Shown: positions 41,786-51,732, counted from the first letter of the stretch. The stretch: 64,000 nucleotides of DNA from Mucilaginibacter aquariorum (GCF_024498135.1 NZ_JANHOH010000003.1:124001-188000); one strand, 5' to 3'. Translations and numbers: made by a program. Notes: a model not told the origin generated them from the letters alone.

Positions 41786-43699
41786 ATGAATATCGTTGCT
41801 CAGCAATCAACCATACCGGGGCTAATCCGGAACATTGTAGCGAACATACATCCCGAAGACCATACATTCTTGATCCACAAGGTAAAAGATACCTGGGTTG
41901 AGATCTCCTATAAACAAGCGCTCGAAAAAATTGATGCCTTATCGGCATGGTTCCTGAACATCGGTATTAAAAAGGGCGATCGCCTTGCCCTGATCATTGA
42001 GAACGGCCCCGATTATATTTATTATGACCAGGCACTACAGCAAATTGGCGCGGTAAATACCTCTATTTACCCTACCCTGTCCGAAGCTGAAATGGAATAC
42101 ATCCTGAACGATTCAGAAGCGCGCACCATTCTTACCGGTAACCCTTTCCTGCATCGCAAGGTTTTAAAAATTGCCAATAACTGCCCATCGCTTATACGCA
42201 TTATACCCGCTTTTGAGGGCTTTGAAAAGTTTAGCGAAGACCTGCAATTAAACGCCGGTGTTGTGGGCTTAAAAAGGGTTATAGAGGAGGGTTTAGCCAT
42301 TGTAGATGAATCACGTACAGCCATAAACGCTGCCCGCGAAGCTATCCTGCCATCTGACCTTTCCTGCCTCATATATACATCGGGCACCACAGGTACGCCT
42401 AAGGGGGTAATGCTTACCCACCGTAACCTAACGGAGAACTGCCGTGTAAGCTTAATGCAGATACCAATTATAGAAAAGACTGACATGTTCCTGTCCTTTC
42501 TACCGCTATCGCACGTATTTGAGCGTACAGCTACCTATTACATTTGTATGAACAAGGGCTGTACCATCGCGTTCGCGCAAAGCCTTGACCTGCTCGCCCG
42601 TAATATGGCCGAGGTTAAACCTACCGTTATGTGCTGCGTACCCCGCCTGCTGGAGCGTATCCACGATAAGGCGATGAAGAATGGCTTATCTGCCGGAGGC
42701 ATAAAAACAAAGATATTTACCTGGGCACTTAAAATTGGCCGCGAATACCGTTTGGTGCAGGAAGCCGGCAAAAAACCGGGCTTTATACTAAGCGCCGAAC
42801 AGAAACTGGCAGACAAGCTGGTTTTCAGCAAGATAAAAGAAAAAACAGGCGGCCGTTTAAAAGTGTTGCTATCGGGCGGTGGCGCGCTACCTAAAAACAT
42901 CGGTGAGTTTTTTGGTGATATCGGTATAAAACTATTAGAGGGTTTCGGACTTACAGAAACATCGCCGGTAATGTCTGTTACCGAAAATGACCGCATTATT
43001 TATGGTACCGTTGGCCGTATTATCCCCGGTATTGAAGTAGGCATCCAAAATGTGGATACCAAAAAGATCTACACCTCGCAAACCTACGATAACTTTAAAC
43101 CTAATTTTGAATCGGAAGAGGGTGAGATCATTGTTCGCGGGCATTGCGTGATGAAAGGCTACTGGAAAAAGCCCGAAGAAACCGCCGCGGTTATTGATGC
43201 GGAAGGATGGTTCCATACCGGTGATATTGGCCGTTTTTACAGGGGTAACCTGCAAATTACCGATCGTTTAAAAAACATGCTGGTAAATGCATATGGCAAA
43301 AATATTTATCCTACCCCGGTAGAGAACACCTATTTAAAAAGCCCTAAAATTGAACAGGTATTTTTAATTGGCGATAAGCGCGAATTTATCACCGCCATAG
43401 TAGTTCCGGGCCGCGAATTACTGCAGGAAACCTTTAAACTGGGTGATGACTTTTTTGAGAAGCCCGACCTGTTTATAGATGATAAGGAGATAACCGACTG
43501 GATAGGTCAGGACATTAAACGCCTGTCTAACGAGCTGGCCAAATTTGAGCGGATAAAAAACTTTAAAGTAAAACGTACACCTTTTAGTATGGAGGCTGGC
43601 GAAATAACCCCTACCCTTAAAGCCAAACGCAAAGTAATAGAAAAGAAATACACCGATGCCATTGATGACCTGTACAACTGGGAAGATGATGCGGAATAA
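41786..43699 (+). CDS. Long-chain acyl-CoA synthetase
   Basis: 637 aa AMP-forming ligase activating fatty acids to acyl-CoA. Core motifs: P-loop-like YTSGTTGTPKGVMLTHRN (about 196-213), LLEGFGLTETSP (A5), GWFHTGDIGRF (A7) and the C-terminal DRLKNMLVNAYGKNIYP. The length and the GKNIYP ending are those of the FadD15/FAA-type long-chain group. The CPBP gene starts 21 bases after the stop, so likely one operon. Membrane-associated but without a transmembrane helix. Confidence 0.92.
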   Translation: MNIVAQQSTIPGLIRNIVANIHPEDHTFLIHKVKDTWVEISYKQALEKIDALSAWFLNIGIKKGDRLALIIENGPDYIYYDQALQQIGAVNTSIYPTLSEAEMEYILNDSEARTILTGNPFLHRKVLKIANNCPSLIRIIPAFEGFEKFSEDLQLNAGVVGLKRVIEEGLAIVDESRTAINAAREAILPSDLSCLIYTSGTTGTPKGVMLTHRNLTENCRVSLMQIPIIEKTDMFLSFLPLSHVFERTATYYICMNKGCTIAFAQSLDLLARNMAEVKPTVMCCVPRLLERIHDKAMKNGLSAGGIKTKIFTWALKIGREYRLVQEAGKKPGFILSAEQKLADKLVFSKIKEKTGGRLKVLLSGGGALPKNIGEFFGDIGIKLLEGFGLTETSPVMSVTENDRIIYGTVGRIIPGIEVGIQNVDTKKIYTSQTYDNFKPNFESEEGEIIVRGHCVMKGYWKKPEETAAVIDAEGWFHTGDIGRFYRGNLQITDRLKNMLVNAYGKNIYPTPVENTYLKSPKIEQVFLIGDKREFITAIVVPGRELLQETFKLGDDFFEKPDLFIDDKEITDWIGQDIKRLSNELAKFERIKNFKVKRTPFSMEAGEITPTLKAKRKVIEKKYTDAIDDLYNWEDDAE

Positions 43700-43720
43700 C
43701 TACGGCAACAGGGCAGCTAA

Positions 43721-44449
43721 ATGATAGAAGAATTTTTCGCGCTCAACAGTTATCCTGCGCTGTCAACAGATCGCCCTTTTCAAGATAAATTTATATTACT
43801 GTTTAAAATATACGGGATAATTTTTCTGTTAAACTTTATCAGTGTACCTATATCTTTTCTGGCAGAGCATTTGGTAACACAGGTATTGCATCTAAAAAGC
43901 ATCCACGAGCAATACACAACCTCGATGTCGCGCCTATTTGCAAAATTCGGCTACTTACAAGTAGTTTTCTACATCTGCATTATGGCGCCAATTATTGAGG
44001 AGAGCATATTCAGGTTGCCGCTATCGTTTAAGCGCAGCCATATTGCTGTTGCTTTTGGTTTCGCATTGGTAGTGCTTGCCCGTTTAATACCTGGCCTGTC
44101 GCAACAAAATTTAGCTATAAATATCCTGGTTAGGGTAGCATTATTTGCTGCAGGTTATTTTGCCCTTTATAAATCGCTACCGGAAATTAAGGTGCCGAAT
44201 AAAAGGCTCCAAACAGGTTTAATGATCACCTCTATTGTTGTATTTGGGCTGGTGCACATTTTTAACTACGCGCCGCTGCAATGGAATATCATATTTATAT
44301 ATCCATTATTTGTAATACCACAACTTTGTATGGGCTGGATGTTAACCTACATCCGCTTTAAAAATGGCTTTTTTTGGGGGATGGGATTACATGCGCTAAT
44401 CAACAGCGTATCTATGTTGATATACACCGTGTTTAAGCACAAAATGTAA
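43721..44449 (+). CDS. CPBP-family intramembrane metalloprotease
   Basis: 242 aa, about seven membrane helices. Motif 1 EESIFR (EExxxR), motif 2 FGLVHIFN and motif 3 HALINS give the glutamate and histidine ligands of the CAAX-protease/bacteriocin-processing (Abi) family. The substrate is unknown; relatives act in bacteriocin immunity or prenyl-protein processing. The C-terminus meets the Kelch gene almost end to end, three bases apart. Confidence 0.88.
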   Translation: MIEEFFALNSYPALSTDRPFQDKFILLFKIYGIIFLLNFISVPISFLAEHLVTQVLHLKSIHEQYTTSMSRLFAKFGYLQVVFYICIMAPIIEESIFRLPLSFKRSHIAVAFGFALVVLARLIPGLSQQNLAINILVRVALFAAGYFALYKSLPEIKVPNKRLQTGLMITSIVVFGLVHIFNYAPLQWNIIFIYPLFVIPQLCMGWMLTYIRFKNGFFWGMGLHALINSVSMLIYTVFKHKM

Positions 44450-44452
44450 TCA

Positions 44453-45466
44453 TTATTGGGTTTTCCTGGGTGTATACTTCCAAAAATCTTTTAAAAGGCC
44501 CGGATTGCCTGTGCCGATATAACCGACACCATCTATAGCAAAACTTGCCAGATCATAGCGGATAGGCCCGGTAAAATTGGTAATTTTTGACCAGCTATTT
44601 AATTCAGTATCATAGGCGTACCAATCATCAGCCGTTGCTGTAAGAGTAGAACCAAAGCCTACATATCCTTTGCTGCCTATAGTAAACTGACCGGAAAAAG
44701 CCCTGCCCTTGCCCGGGTAATCAGCTTTTTTATCCCACTTGTTGGCAATGGGGTCATACTGCCAAAAATCTTTGTCGGCTGTACTTGGGGAAGCCCCGCC
44801 TAAACCGGCATATCCCTTACCGTTACTGGCAAATGCTGCCACACCAAAACTTCCGCTACCGGGATAATCGGCTACACGCGTCCACTTATCTGCGGTAGCC
44901 TCATACTTCCAAAAATCCTTAAAATTTTCGCTGTAATCGTTGTTTGTACCTAAGCCCAAATAGCCGATACCGTTAATTTCAAAAGCGATAACATTTTCCC
45001 TTTTACCGCCTGCAAAATCGGCTTTGCGTGTCCATTTATCATTAGCCGGGTTATACTCCCAGAAATCATCATTCTGCGGGATGTCATCGCCGGGAGTAGC
45101 CAGCCTTTTACCATAGCCGGTACCCACATAACCTTTATTGTTGATACTAAAGCCCTTAACATATTCGCCCGCCTGGCCGGGGTAATCGGCTTTGCGTGTC
45201 CATTTATTTGTTTTAGGGTCGTACTCCCAAAAATCATTTATCAGCTGCGAATTAAAACCGCTTGCAGCATTCCCGCCTAAAATATAGCCCTTGCCACCTA
45301 TTGTAAAGGCAGATGACCGCACACGCCCCACTCCCGGGAAATCGCCTAATTGAGCCCATAAGCCGGGTAAACCATTTTCGTAATTTGGCACAAAGGGCTT
45401 ATCCTTCTTGCAGGAAAAAAGCGTTAAGGTAACTATCAGCAAAATGCCGGCCTTTTTAAACATCAT
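44453..45466 (-). CDS. Six-bladed Kelch propeller lipoprotein
   Basis: 337 aa with lipobox LFSCKKD (Cys about 19). Kelch-type units of the form (D/K)DFW(E/K)Y(D/N)P..NKW(T/D)(R/K)KADYPG recur five times, and a sixth DFWKYTP sits at the very C-terminus, where it should pair with the N-terminal GLWAQLGDFPG strand to close a six-bladed propeller. Surface or periplasmic; no catalytic residues are expected, so it is likely a binding protein. Unit spacing is about 45-50 residues. Confidence 0.88.
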   Translation of the reverse strand: MMFKKAGILLIVTLTLFSCKKDKPFVPNYENGLPGLWAQLGDFPGVGRVRSSAFTIGGKGYILGGNAASGFNSQLINDFWEYDPKTNKWTRKADYPGQAGEYVKGFSINNKGYVGTGYGKRLATPGDDIPQNDDFWEYNPANDKWTRKADFAGGKRENVIAFEINGIGYLGLGTNNDYSENFKDFWKYEATADKWTRVADYPGSGSFGVAAFASNGKGYAGLGGASPSTADKDFWQYDPIANKWDKKADYPGKGRAFSGQFTIGSKGYVGFGSTLTATADDWYAYDTELNSWSKITNFTGPIRYDLASFAIDGVGYIGTGNPGLLKDFWKYTPRKTQ

Positions 45467-45569
45467 ATATAATTGGTGGTGGTAAGTAAATATATCATTT
45501 ACATTTTATAATGCGCAATGATACAAGTACATAAAGCATACGTCCTATTATCGTATTCAGTTGCTTTTG

Positions 45570-46190
45570 TTACCGATTAAGCAGTTCCTGAAAAAGGTTG
45601 ATAAACTCGCCAATTTGGCGACCGTCCATTAGGCCATGATGCACGGTAACAGACACAGGCATACTCTTTTTACCATCCTGCTCCGTAACTTTCCCTAATG
45701 ATATTTTTGGCATGCTATCCTTAAATGTAAAGCTGCGGGCGTGTGTTAACCCGGTAAAATTTACCCACGGGATAGCCGAGACATGCAGTACATTATATAC
45801 AGGCCTTAGCTCGAGGCCTACAGTGCCCTGTACACGTTTTATCTCCTGCTGCGCATCAGTCACAAATTCGGCGAGATCAGGTTTATAATCTATATAAGAA
45901 AAGCCAAAAGTGGTATCGGGGCGACTGATAGTTGCTGATGCATGCACTTCGTCGTACAAAAACACCTCGTCGTTTTCAATGCGGTACCTGAACCCCTCAA
46001 TAGCATTAGCTGCCTTTAATATGCAATGCAGGTAGTATAAAAAGAAAGAGACACCCTGCTCTTTTGCCTTTTGGTAAGCAATGGTTACATCAACGTTTAC
46101 TGTCGCGCCAAAAAAGGGTTCTTCGAAACTATTAAAAAACTTAAAGTGATGTGTACGGTACCAGGCATCAAGGTCAATTTTTGTTTTCAT
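45570..46190 (-). CDS. Chloramphenicol acetyltransferase-like protein
   Basis: 206 aa, CAT fold. The catalytic histidine is in SVTVHHGLMDGRQIGEF and the substrate/CoA region includes PWVNFTGLTHAR. Length matches CAT monomers. It is chromosomal, five bases behind a HAD gene and without mobile elements, so acquired drug resistance is doubtful; Bacteroidota have many CAT-like proteins with unknown acceptors. Confidence 0.87.
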   Translation of the reverse strand: MKTKIDLDAWYRTHHFKFFNSFEEPFFGATVNVDVTIAYQKAKEQGVSFFLYYLHCILKAANAIEGFRYRIENDEVFLYDEVHASATISRPDTTFGFSYIDYKPDLAEFVTDAQQEIKRVQGTVGLELRPVYNVLHVSAIPWVNFTGLTHARSFTFKDSMPKISLGKVTEQDGKKSMPVSVTVHHGLMDGRQIGEFINLFQELLNR

Positions 46191-46195
46191 GCTTT

Positions 46196-46879
46196 TTACA
46201 GGTACGCTAAAATATCCTTTATAGTTACAGCGCTTTTAAAACGTTCATTATCTATACTGTGTTCTATTTGCTCATGCGCCCAGGTAATGTGGTAGGGCAC
46301 GTGTACAGCATGCCCGCCAATGTTTAGCACCGGCATAATATCGCTTTTAAGGGAGTTACCTACCATCAGCAGTTCATCGGGCTGTATATCCAGGTGTTTT
46401 ATCAGCTTCAGGTAATTGGCATCATCCTTCTCGCTCATAATTTCGATATGATGGAAATATGGGTTAAGTCCCGATTTTTTCAGCTTACGTTCCTGGTCAA
46501 GCAGGTCGCCTTTGGTGGCCACCACTAAGCGGTATTTACCTTTTAATGTCTCCAGTACTTCCTCTACCCCATCAAGCAGCTCGATAGGCTGGTTCAGCAT
46601 TTGCTTGCCCAATTCTATAATCTGCCCTACAACTTCAATGCTTAAGGTGTTTTGAGTGATGTTCATGGCGGCCTCTATCATAGATAGTATAAAGCCTTTT
46701 ATACCGTATCCATAAAGCCCAAGGTTGGCTAATTCTATTTTTAATAGCTCGCGTTCCAGTTCGTGCTCTGATGCGTACTGCTGCAGCAATATGCAAAACT
46801 GTTCTTCTGTTTGCCTAAAATAGGGTTCGTTCACCCAAAGTGTATCATCCGCATCAAATGCGATCACTTTAATATTCAT
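46196..46879 (-). CDS. HAD-superfamily hydrolase
   Basis: 227 aa. Motif I FDADDTLW gives nucleophile Asp9 and Asp11, motif II threonine in VVATKGD, motif III Lys in LKKSGLNPYF/SEKDD, motif IV VGNSLKSDI. A helical cap after residue 20 makes it subfamily IA, YjjG/phosphoglycolate-phosphatase-like. Substrate cannot be inferred. Begins the HAD-CAT pair. Confidence 0.9.
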   Translation of the reverse strand: MNIKVIAFDADDTLWVNEPYFRQTEEQFCILLQQYASEHELERELLKIELANLGLYGYGIKGFILSMIEAAMNITQNTLSIEVVGQIIELGKQMLNQPIELLDGVEEVLETLKGKYRLVVATKGDLLDQERKLKKSGLNPYFHHIEIMSEKDDANYLKLIKHLDIQPDELLMVGNSLKSDIMPVLNIGGHAVHVPYHITWAHEQIEHSIDNERFKSAVTIKDILAYL

Positions 46880-46888
46880 GGGAGCGAA

Positions 46889-46922
46889 TTTAGTGATTTA
46901 ATGAATGATTGATTTAGTGATT
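46889..46922 (-). repeat. CACTAA-type leader before the HAD gene
   Basis: Minus strand: AATCACTAAATCAATCATTC followed by ATTAAATCACTAAATT, ten bases ahead of the ATG. Confidence 0.55.
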
Positions 46923-46995
46923 TTGCTTTAATCCGGGCAAAAGACCCCGCCAATTACTTTGCGCATTAACATCTTTGCATGAAACTGGTGGCAAA

Positions 46996-47032
46996 GCATC
47001 TCAAATCTCATATCTAACATCTCATATCTAAG
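46996..47032 (+). repeat. TCTCAAATC-type leader before lysS
   Basis: ATCTCAAATCTCATATCTAA followed by CATCTCATATCTAA; G-free, sense orientation, just upstream of the lysS -7 box. Confidence 0.62.
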
Positions 47033-47042
47033 TTAAAAATCC

Positions 47043-47050
47043 TATTTTTG
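47043..47050 (+). promoter_or_regulatory. -7 element (TATTTTTG) of lysS
   Basis: Matches TAnnTTTG, 27 bases before the ATG. No TTTG at the -33 position; the leader repeat occupies it. Confidence 0.55.
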
Positions 47051-47077
47051 CACCCTTAATAAATACCCTTTTACAAT

Positions 47078-48799
47078 ATGAGTATTGCACTATCCGAACA
47101 GGAAATTATACGTCGCGAATCGTTACAAAAATTGCGCGAACTGGGCATAAACCCCTATCCTGCCGAAGCTTTTGATGTGACCGCGTGGGCACAGGATATT
47201 AATGACAATTTTAAAGCCAACCCGGATAAGTATAAACAGGTTGTAATTGCAGGTCGTATCATGACGCGCCGTATCATGGGTAGCGCCTCATTTGCCGAAA
47301 TTCAGGATAGTACTGGTCGTGTGCAGATCTATATCAAACGCGATGACATTTGCCCCGGTGAGGATAAAACGCTTTACAATACCGTATTTAAAAAGCTTTT
47401 AGATATTGGCGATTACGTAGGCATAAAAGGCTATGTTTTTTTGACCCAAACAGGTGAGATCTCGGTACATACCGAAGAGCTTGTTGTGCTTTCAAAATCG
47501 CTGAAACCGCTACCTGTTGTTAAACGCGAAGAAGACGGTACCATTCACGACGGTTTTACCGACCCGGAAATGCGTTACCGCCAGCGTTATGTTGATTTAA
47601 CTGTTAACCCAGAATACAAAAACATATTCATTAACCGCTCTAAAGTAATTAGCAGTATGCGCAATTACTTTAACGCGCAAGGCTGGATGGAGGTTGAAAC
47701 CCCCATTTTGCAACCTGTGCATGGCGGTGCAGCGGCGCGCCCGTTTGCTACACATCATAACACCCTGGATATGGGCCTGTTTCTGCGTATTGCCAACGAG
47801 CTTTACCTGAAGCGCCTTATTGTTGCCGGTTTTGATGGTGTTTACGAGTTTGGTAAAATGTTCCGTAACGAGGGTATGGACCGCACCCACAACCCGGAAT
47901 TTACCGCCATGGAGATCTATGTAGCTTACAAAGATTATATATGGATGATGGCCATGGTGGAAGAGTGTTTAGAAACTGTTGCTAAAGCCGTTCACGGTAT
48001 CCCTGTGGTACATGTTGGTCAGCACGAGATAAACTTTGCAGGCCCGTACGAGAAACTTTCTATGTACGATTCTATACTAAAATATACCGGTATAGATGTA
48101 TCTGCCATGGACGAAGAAGGCCTGCGTAAAGTATGTGCCGATCTTGCCATTGAAGTAGATGCCAGCATGGGTAAAGGAAAACTGATAGACGAGATCTTCA
48201 GCGCTAAGGTGGAGCATAACCTGATCCAGCCAACCTATATTACGGACTATCCTATTGAGATGACGCCGCTTGCCAAAAAGCACCGCACCAAAGATGGCCT
48301 GGTAGAGCGTTTTGAGTTGTTTGTAAATGGTAAAGAGATAGCGAACGCTTATTCTGAACTAAACGACCCCATCGATCAGCGCGAACGCTTAGAAGAACAA
48401 TTGATACTGGCCGGTCGTGGTGATGATGAAGCCATGGCAATGGATGACGACTTTTTACGCGCCCTTGAATACGGTATGCCGCCAACATCGGGCTTAGGTA
48501 TAGGTATTGATAGGTTAGTGATGCTGATGACCAACCAGAGCACTATACAGGAGGTATTATTCTTCCCGCAGATGCGCCCTGAAAAGAAAGCAAAAGCACC
48601 AAGTATAGAAGATTTCACCAATATTGGCGTACCTGCCGAGTGGGTACCTGTTCTTAATAAAATGGGCTTCAACACTGTGGAGGAGCTTAAAGCCGGTAAC
48701 CCCAACAAGGTTTTTAACGACCTTGGCGGAATGCGTAAAAAATTAAAGCTTGACATTACCATGCCCGTAAAAGAAACGGTAATGGCCTGGTTTGAATAA
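47078..48799 (+). CDS. lysS: Lysyl-tRNA synthetase, class II
   Basis: 573 aa. OB-fold anticodon domain (about 60-150) and class II catalytic core with motif 2 [15 protein letters not shown] and motif 3 [12 protein letters not shown]. After the normal end near residue 505 there is a C-terminal extension of roughly 65 residues ([20 protein letters not shown]) resembling a helix-hairpin-helix module, as in other Bacteroidota LysS. Its role is unknown; tRNA binding is a reasonable guess. Confidence 0.96.
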   Translation: MSIALSEQEIIRRESLQKLRELGINPYPAEAFDVTAWAQDINDNFKANPDKYKQVVIAGRIMTRRIMGSASFAEIQDSTGRVQIYIKRDDICPGEDKTLYNTVFKKLLDIGDYVGIKGYVFLTQTGEISVHTEELVVLSKSLKPLPVVKREEDGTIHDGFTDPEMRYRQRYVDLTVNPEYKNIFINRSKVISSMRNYFNAQGWMEVETPILQPVHGGAAARPFATHHNTLDMGLFLRIANELYLKRLIVAGFDGVYEFGKMFRNEGMDRTHNPEFTAMEIYVAYKDYIWMMAMVEECLETVAKAVHGIPVVHVGQHEINFAGPYEKLSMYDSILKYTGIDVSAMDEEGLRKVCADLAIEVDASMGKGKLIDEIFSAKVEHNLIQPTYITDYPIEMTPLAKKHRTKDGLVERFELFVNGKEIANAYSELNDPIDQRERLEEQLILAGRGDDEAMAMDDDFLRALEYGMPPTSGLGIGIDRLVMLMTNQSTIQEVLFFPQMRPEKKAKAPSIEDFTNIGVPAEWVPVLNKMGFNTVEELKAGNPNKVFNDLGGMRKKLKLDITMPVKETVMAWFE

Positions 48800-48844
48800 T
48801 TTCAATATTTACCACAGAGAACACTGAGGATTATCAAACCTCAT

Positions 48845-48894
48845 AAACCACAAAGAGCACAGAGTGAAAACAATCGCTGTGCTCTTTGTGGTTT
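48845..48894. terminator. Large hairpin between lysS and the AraC gene
   Basis: Eighteen-base perfect stem (48845-48862 with 48877-48894; AAACCACAAAGAGCACAG) ending in T-runs on both strands. Outer CCACAGAG/CTCTGTGG arms (48811-48820, 48905-48913) show it belongs to a repeat of the CCACAGAG type. It serves as the only visible terminator for both convergent genes. Confidence 0.78.
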
Positions 48895-48949
48895 TTCTTT
48901 GTGACCTCTGTGGTTATAATATTTGCTGTTTAGAATACTTCACCCGCTT

Positions 48950-49861
48950 TCAACACATTTTTCTGAAATGGCCCGGCTGTACCCCATATTCCGATTTAAA
49001 TGCACGGCAAAAAGCGCTGAAATTTTCAAAACCACACCTCCAGGTTATCTCGTGTATGGGCTTGTCTGTATGTTTCAATAGTTCCGCGGCCCGTTGCAGC
49101 CGGATCCTGATGAGGTATTGATGCGGAGTAACCTGGAAAACAAATTTGAATTGCCTTACTAATTGAGGAATAGATAAACAGGCCATATTGCTTATCGCGT
49201 TCAAATCGGCTTTATCCATATAAGAAGATTGCAGCATATCCTTAGCGATACATAAGCGCTTGTATATTTCGGTTTTGGTATTTGGCTTAACCGCATTTAC
49301 ATTTTTCACCTGTTTTGATGCTGATAAATGCATCCGGATCAAATTGCTCAATATAAAAACCAAATGCTCATCAACTACCCAGCTATCGTACCCCTTACCA
49401 TTAAGAGAAGAAATAAGCTTGTGCAATTGCATCTGCAAGTTAGGATCAATATCATTCAAGGTCTGAAAGAACTCGGGGGTATCGCCGCCAATTATAAAAG
49501 GATCATCAAGCAGGTGTTCTTCTCTGCCCAATACATCCCTAAACACTGAAGATGCAAAGTCTTTTTCAAAAAAGACAGAAAGTATTCGCGCGCTTTCGCC
49601 ATTATCTATACGGCATGAATAAGGTTGATCATCATTCATCACCAGGAATTGCCCCGGCCTAACGGCAAGCCTACGATTGCCTATCCCATACCACTCTTCG
49701 CCGCTCAGTACGGTTTTAAAGGAAAGGCAGCCAACATGATGATCGCAATTACTATAGCGGCTCAATGCATTAAAAATAATATTATGCTTTTTGAATTTGC
49801 TAAAATGCGACCGTTCATCAAACCCGGGCTTAGTATGATCGGGAAGGCTGGTGAAATACAT
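48950..49861 (-). CDS. AraC-family transcriptional regulator
   Basis: 303 aa. An N-terminal cupin-like sensor (AVRPGQFLVMNDDQPYSCRI, about 66-86) and a C-terminal pair of helix-turn-helices (LNAISNMACLSIPQLVRQFK and IHEITWRCGFENFSAFCRAF) with the family ending YGVQPGHFRK. The effector is unknown. The divergent SGNH hydrolase gene starts about 185 bases away and is a natural candidate target. Confidence 0.9.
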   Translation of the reverse strand: MYFTSLPDHTKPGFDERSHFSKFKKHNIIFNALSRYSNCDHHVGCLSFKTVLSGEEWYGIGNRRLAVRPGQFLVMNDDQPYSCRIDNGESARILSVFFEKDFASSVFRDVLGREEHLLDDPFIIGGDTPEFFQTLNDIDPNLQMQLHKLISSLNGKGYDSWVVDEHLVFILSNLIRMHLSASKQVKNVNAVKPNTKTEIYKRLCIAKDMLQSSYMDKADLNAISNMACLSIPQLVRQFKFVFQVTPHQYLIRIRLQRAAELLKHTDKPIHEITWRCGFENFSAFCRAFKSEYGVQPGHFRKMC

Positions 49862-50045
49862 GTGGCTTGTTGCTTATATCTGATTAATCCTGAATTGGTT
49901 ACGCTAAGTTAAGCAATTATGAGGTATACGGGCGCTACTTCAATTCATTATCGCAATTAAGCATTCTATTTTGAGCATTTCTGCACAATGCCGGGCATTC
50001 CTGAAGTATAGTTTTGCACCAATCCGTAGATAAAAAAAAACCTTT

Positions 50046-50729
50046 ATGAGAAAGATCGTCTTTATACTTTTTTTTAGTTTGATATCAATTGCAGCAATTG
50101 GCCAAAACCTGACCTATGACACCATTCAGTATGCAAAGGAATATTACAAAAAACGGATAGCTATTTTCAACAGCGAACCGGTAATAAAAGGTAAAATTAT
50201 ACTCTTAGGAAATAGCATAACACAATTTGGGGATTGGAAAAAGCTTTTGAATGATTCGAGTGTAATTAACAGGGGGATTGCAGGCGACAATACCCATGGT
50301 GTTTTAGTCCGCTTAAATGATGTTATAATTCGCCAGCCGGCGAAGCTTTTTATTGAGATCGGAATAAATGATGTCGCTCAAAATATCCCTTTGCAAATCG
50401 TAGTAAAAAATATTTTATTGATTATTGAGCGGGTACATGCACAATCACCAGGAACAAAAATATACGTTGCCAGCATTTTACCTACAAATGATAACGCCAA
50501 AAATGATTATCCGGATTCCTTCAACAAAAACCATCTGATAAACGCTCTCGACAATCAGTTAAAACAAAATGCCAAAGGTAACAGCTATACTTATATTGAT
50601 TTGAAAAACGAGCTTAAGGATAAAAATGGCAAGCTCGATACAAAGTATGCAGACCCTGATGGCCTTCATCTTAACAAGCGTGGCTATAACGTTTGGATTA
50701 AGTTTTTAAAAACAAATAAATACCTGTAG
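50046..50729 (+). CDS. Exported SGNH/GDSL hydrolase
   Basis: 227 aa with signal peptide 1-20. The catalytic blocks are LLGNSITQFGDW (nucleophile Ser; GNS in place of GDS), NRGIAGDNTHG (Gly), EIGINDVAQN (Asn) and DPDGLHLN (Asp-x-x-His). All four block residues are present, so it should be an active esterase, probably on acetylated sugars in the periplasm. Divergent from the AraC regulator. Confidence 0.9.
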   Translation: MRKIVFILFFSLISIAAIGQNLTYDTIQYAKEYYKKRIAIFNSEPVIKGKIILLGNSITQFGDWKKLLNDSSVINRGIAGDNTHGVLVRLNDVIIRQPAKLFIEIGINDVAQNIPLQIVVKNILLIIERVHAQSPGTKIYVASILPTNDNAKNDYPDSFNKNHLINALDNQLKQNAKGNSYTYIDLKNELKDKNGKLDTKYADPDGLHLNKRGYNVWIKFLKTNKYL

Positions 50730-50837
50730 TTTAAACTTGTTATAATGCTTTTATTCACAATTCCTTAACAAAATCATAAAGAGAATACAACCTGCGTTTA
50801 ATAGTTGTTGTTTAGTTTTATACCGAACACACTATAA

Positions 50838-51080
50838 ATGAATGTCATGACAAATTCAATCCTTGAGATAACCGAAAACGAATATCTGATAAAACTGAAC
50901 AGGAGTAATTTCGACCTGTCATTTATCCGCAGCCTGTTAAAAATAGTTGAAGTATCAAAGCCTGCAAAAAGCAAAAGCGATGATGATGCTTACTATTATA
51001 GCGACGCACCAATTGCCGACAGACCAAATTTAAATCACTCATCAGAGCCTGATTATTTCAGCAGCCTCGACGAGAAATAA
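50838..51080 (+). CDS. Small hypothetical protein (80 aa)
   Basis: Not recognised. N-terminal 40 residues form an ordered-looking piece (ILEITENEYLIKLNRSNFDL) and the rest is acidic and disordered with DDDAYYYSD. Resembles in length and charge an antitoxin, but no toxin gene follows. The start may be the second Met (50847). Confidence 0.6.
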   Translation: MNVMTNSILEITENEYLIKLNRSNFDLSFIRSLLKIVEVSKPAKSKSDDDAYYYSDAPIADRPNLNHSSEPDYFSSLDEK

Positions 51081-51103
51081 AAGCTTCTTACGATCTATTC
51101 TTC

Positions 51104-51658
51104 TTAGAATTTTTGACGGAAACCGCCGCGTATTACCTGCTGCTTATCCATCTGTGCCATTTGGCCCTTCATCATTTTTATCTGATCGGCAAGCAATTTG
51201 TTCTTGTCTTCCTTAGCGGCTTCTTTTAAATATATTTCGGCTTCGCGTTTGTTGCGTTTTGCCATTGCAATACCTGCCAGGCTTAATTTGGCCAGCGCGA
51301 TATTGTGCGACATGCCCATTCCTAATTGAAGCGCTTTCTTGAAGTATTTTTCTGATTTTAAAGGCGCCGTGCGCGATTCTATTAAACCTATTAACAGGTT
51401 ATAGTAGCCGTGCTGGCTCTTATATAATTGCTTTTCGTAATTGGTAATTTTTGCAAGCGCTGCTTCGGCTTTTTCAGAGTTTTCTTTACGCAGGTAAAAT
51501 TGCGCAAGCAGCATGTTTTCGTTAAAAAAGAAGGTAAGCAGTACAATGCCACCTAATAAAAACAAAGTGATCCCCCAGCCCCAAAAACCAAAGCCGCACA
51601 GTGTAACACCGGCGCCCATCATAACACAGGCAATAATTAACCTAACTATATTTGACAT
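51104..51658 (-). CDS. Membrane protein with TPR-like helices
   Basis: 184 aa from ATG 51658. Two membrane helices at about 4-45, then amphipathic helical repeats: KAEAALAKITNYEKQLY, SEKYFKKALQLGMG and REAEIYLKEAAKEDKNK, spaced like tetratricopeptide units. The last 20 residues are Gln/Met-rich. No named family; a membrane-anchored assembly or scaffold role is plausible. Confidence 0.7.
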   Translation of the reverse strand: MSNIVRLIIACVMMGAGVTLCGFGFWGWGITLFLLGGIVLLTFFFNENMLLAQFYLRKENSEKAEAALAKITNYEKQLYKSQHGYYNLLIGLIESRTAPLKSEKYFKKALQLGMGMSHNIALAKLSLAGIAMAKRNKREAEIYLKEAAKEDKNKLLADQIKMMKGQMAQMDKQQVIRGGFRQKF

Positions 51659-51732
51659 AATTTGTATTAGTATAAAAACAGGTTGCAAATATCGTTATTT
51701 GTAAGCTAAATAAAACATCAGTATTAATATTT

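Noticed and set aside
45570..46190. Acquired chloramphenicol resistance gene
   Set aside because: No mobile element, integrase or other resistance gene nearby; chromosomal CAT-like proteins with unknown acceptors are common in this phylum.
50838..51080. Antitoxin of a toxin-antitoxin pair
   Set aside because: Size and acidic tail fit loosely, but no toxin gene is adjacent and no DNA-binding motif is seen.
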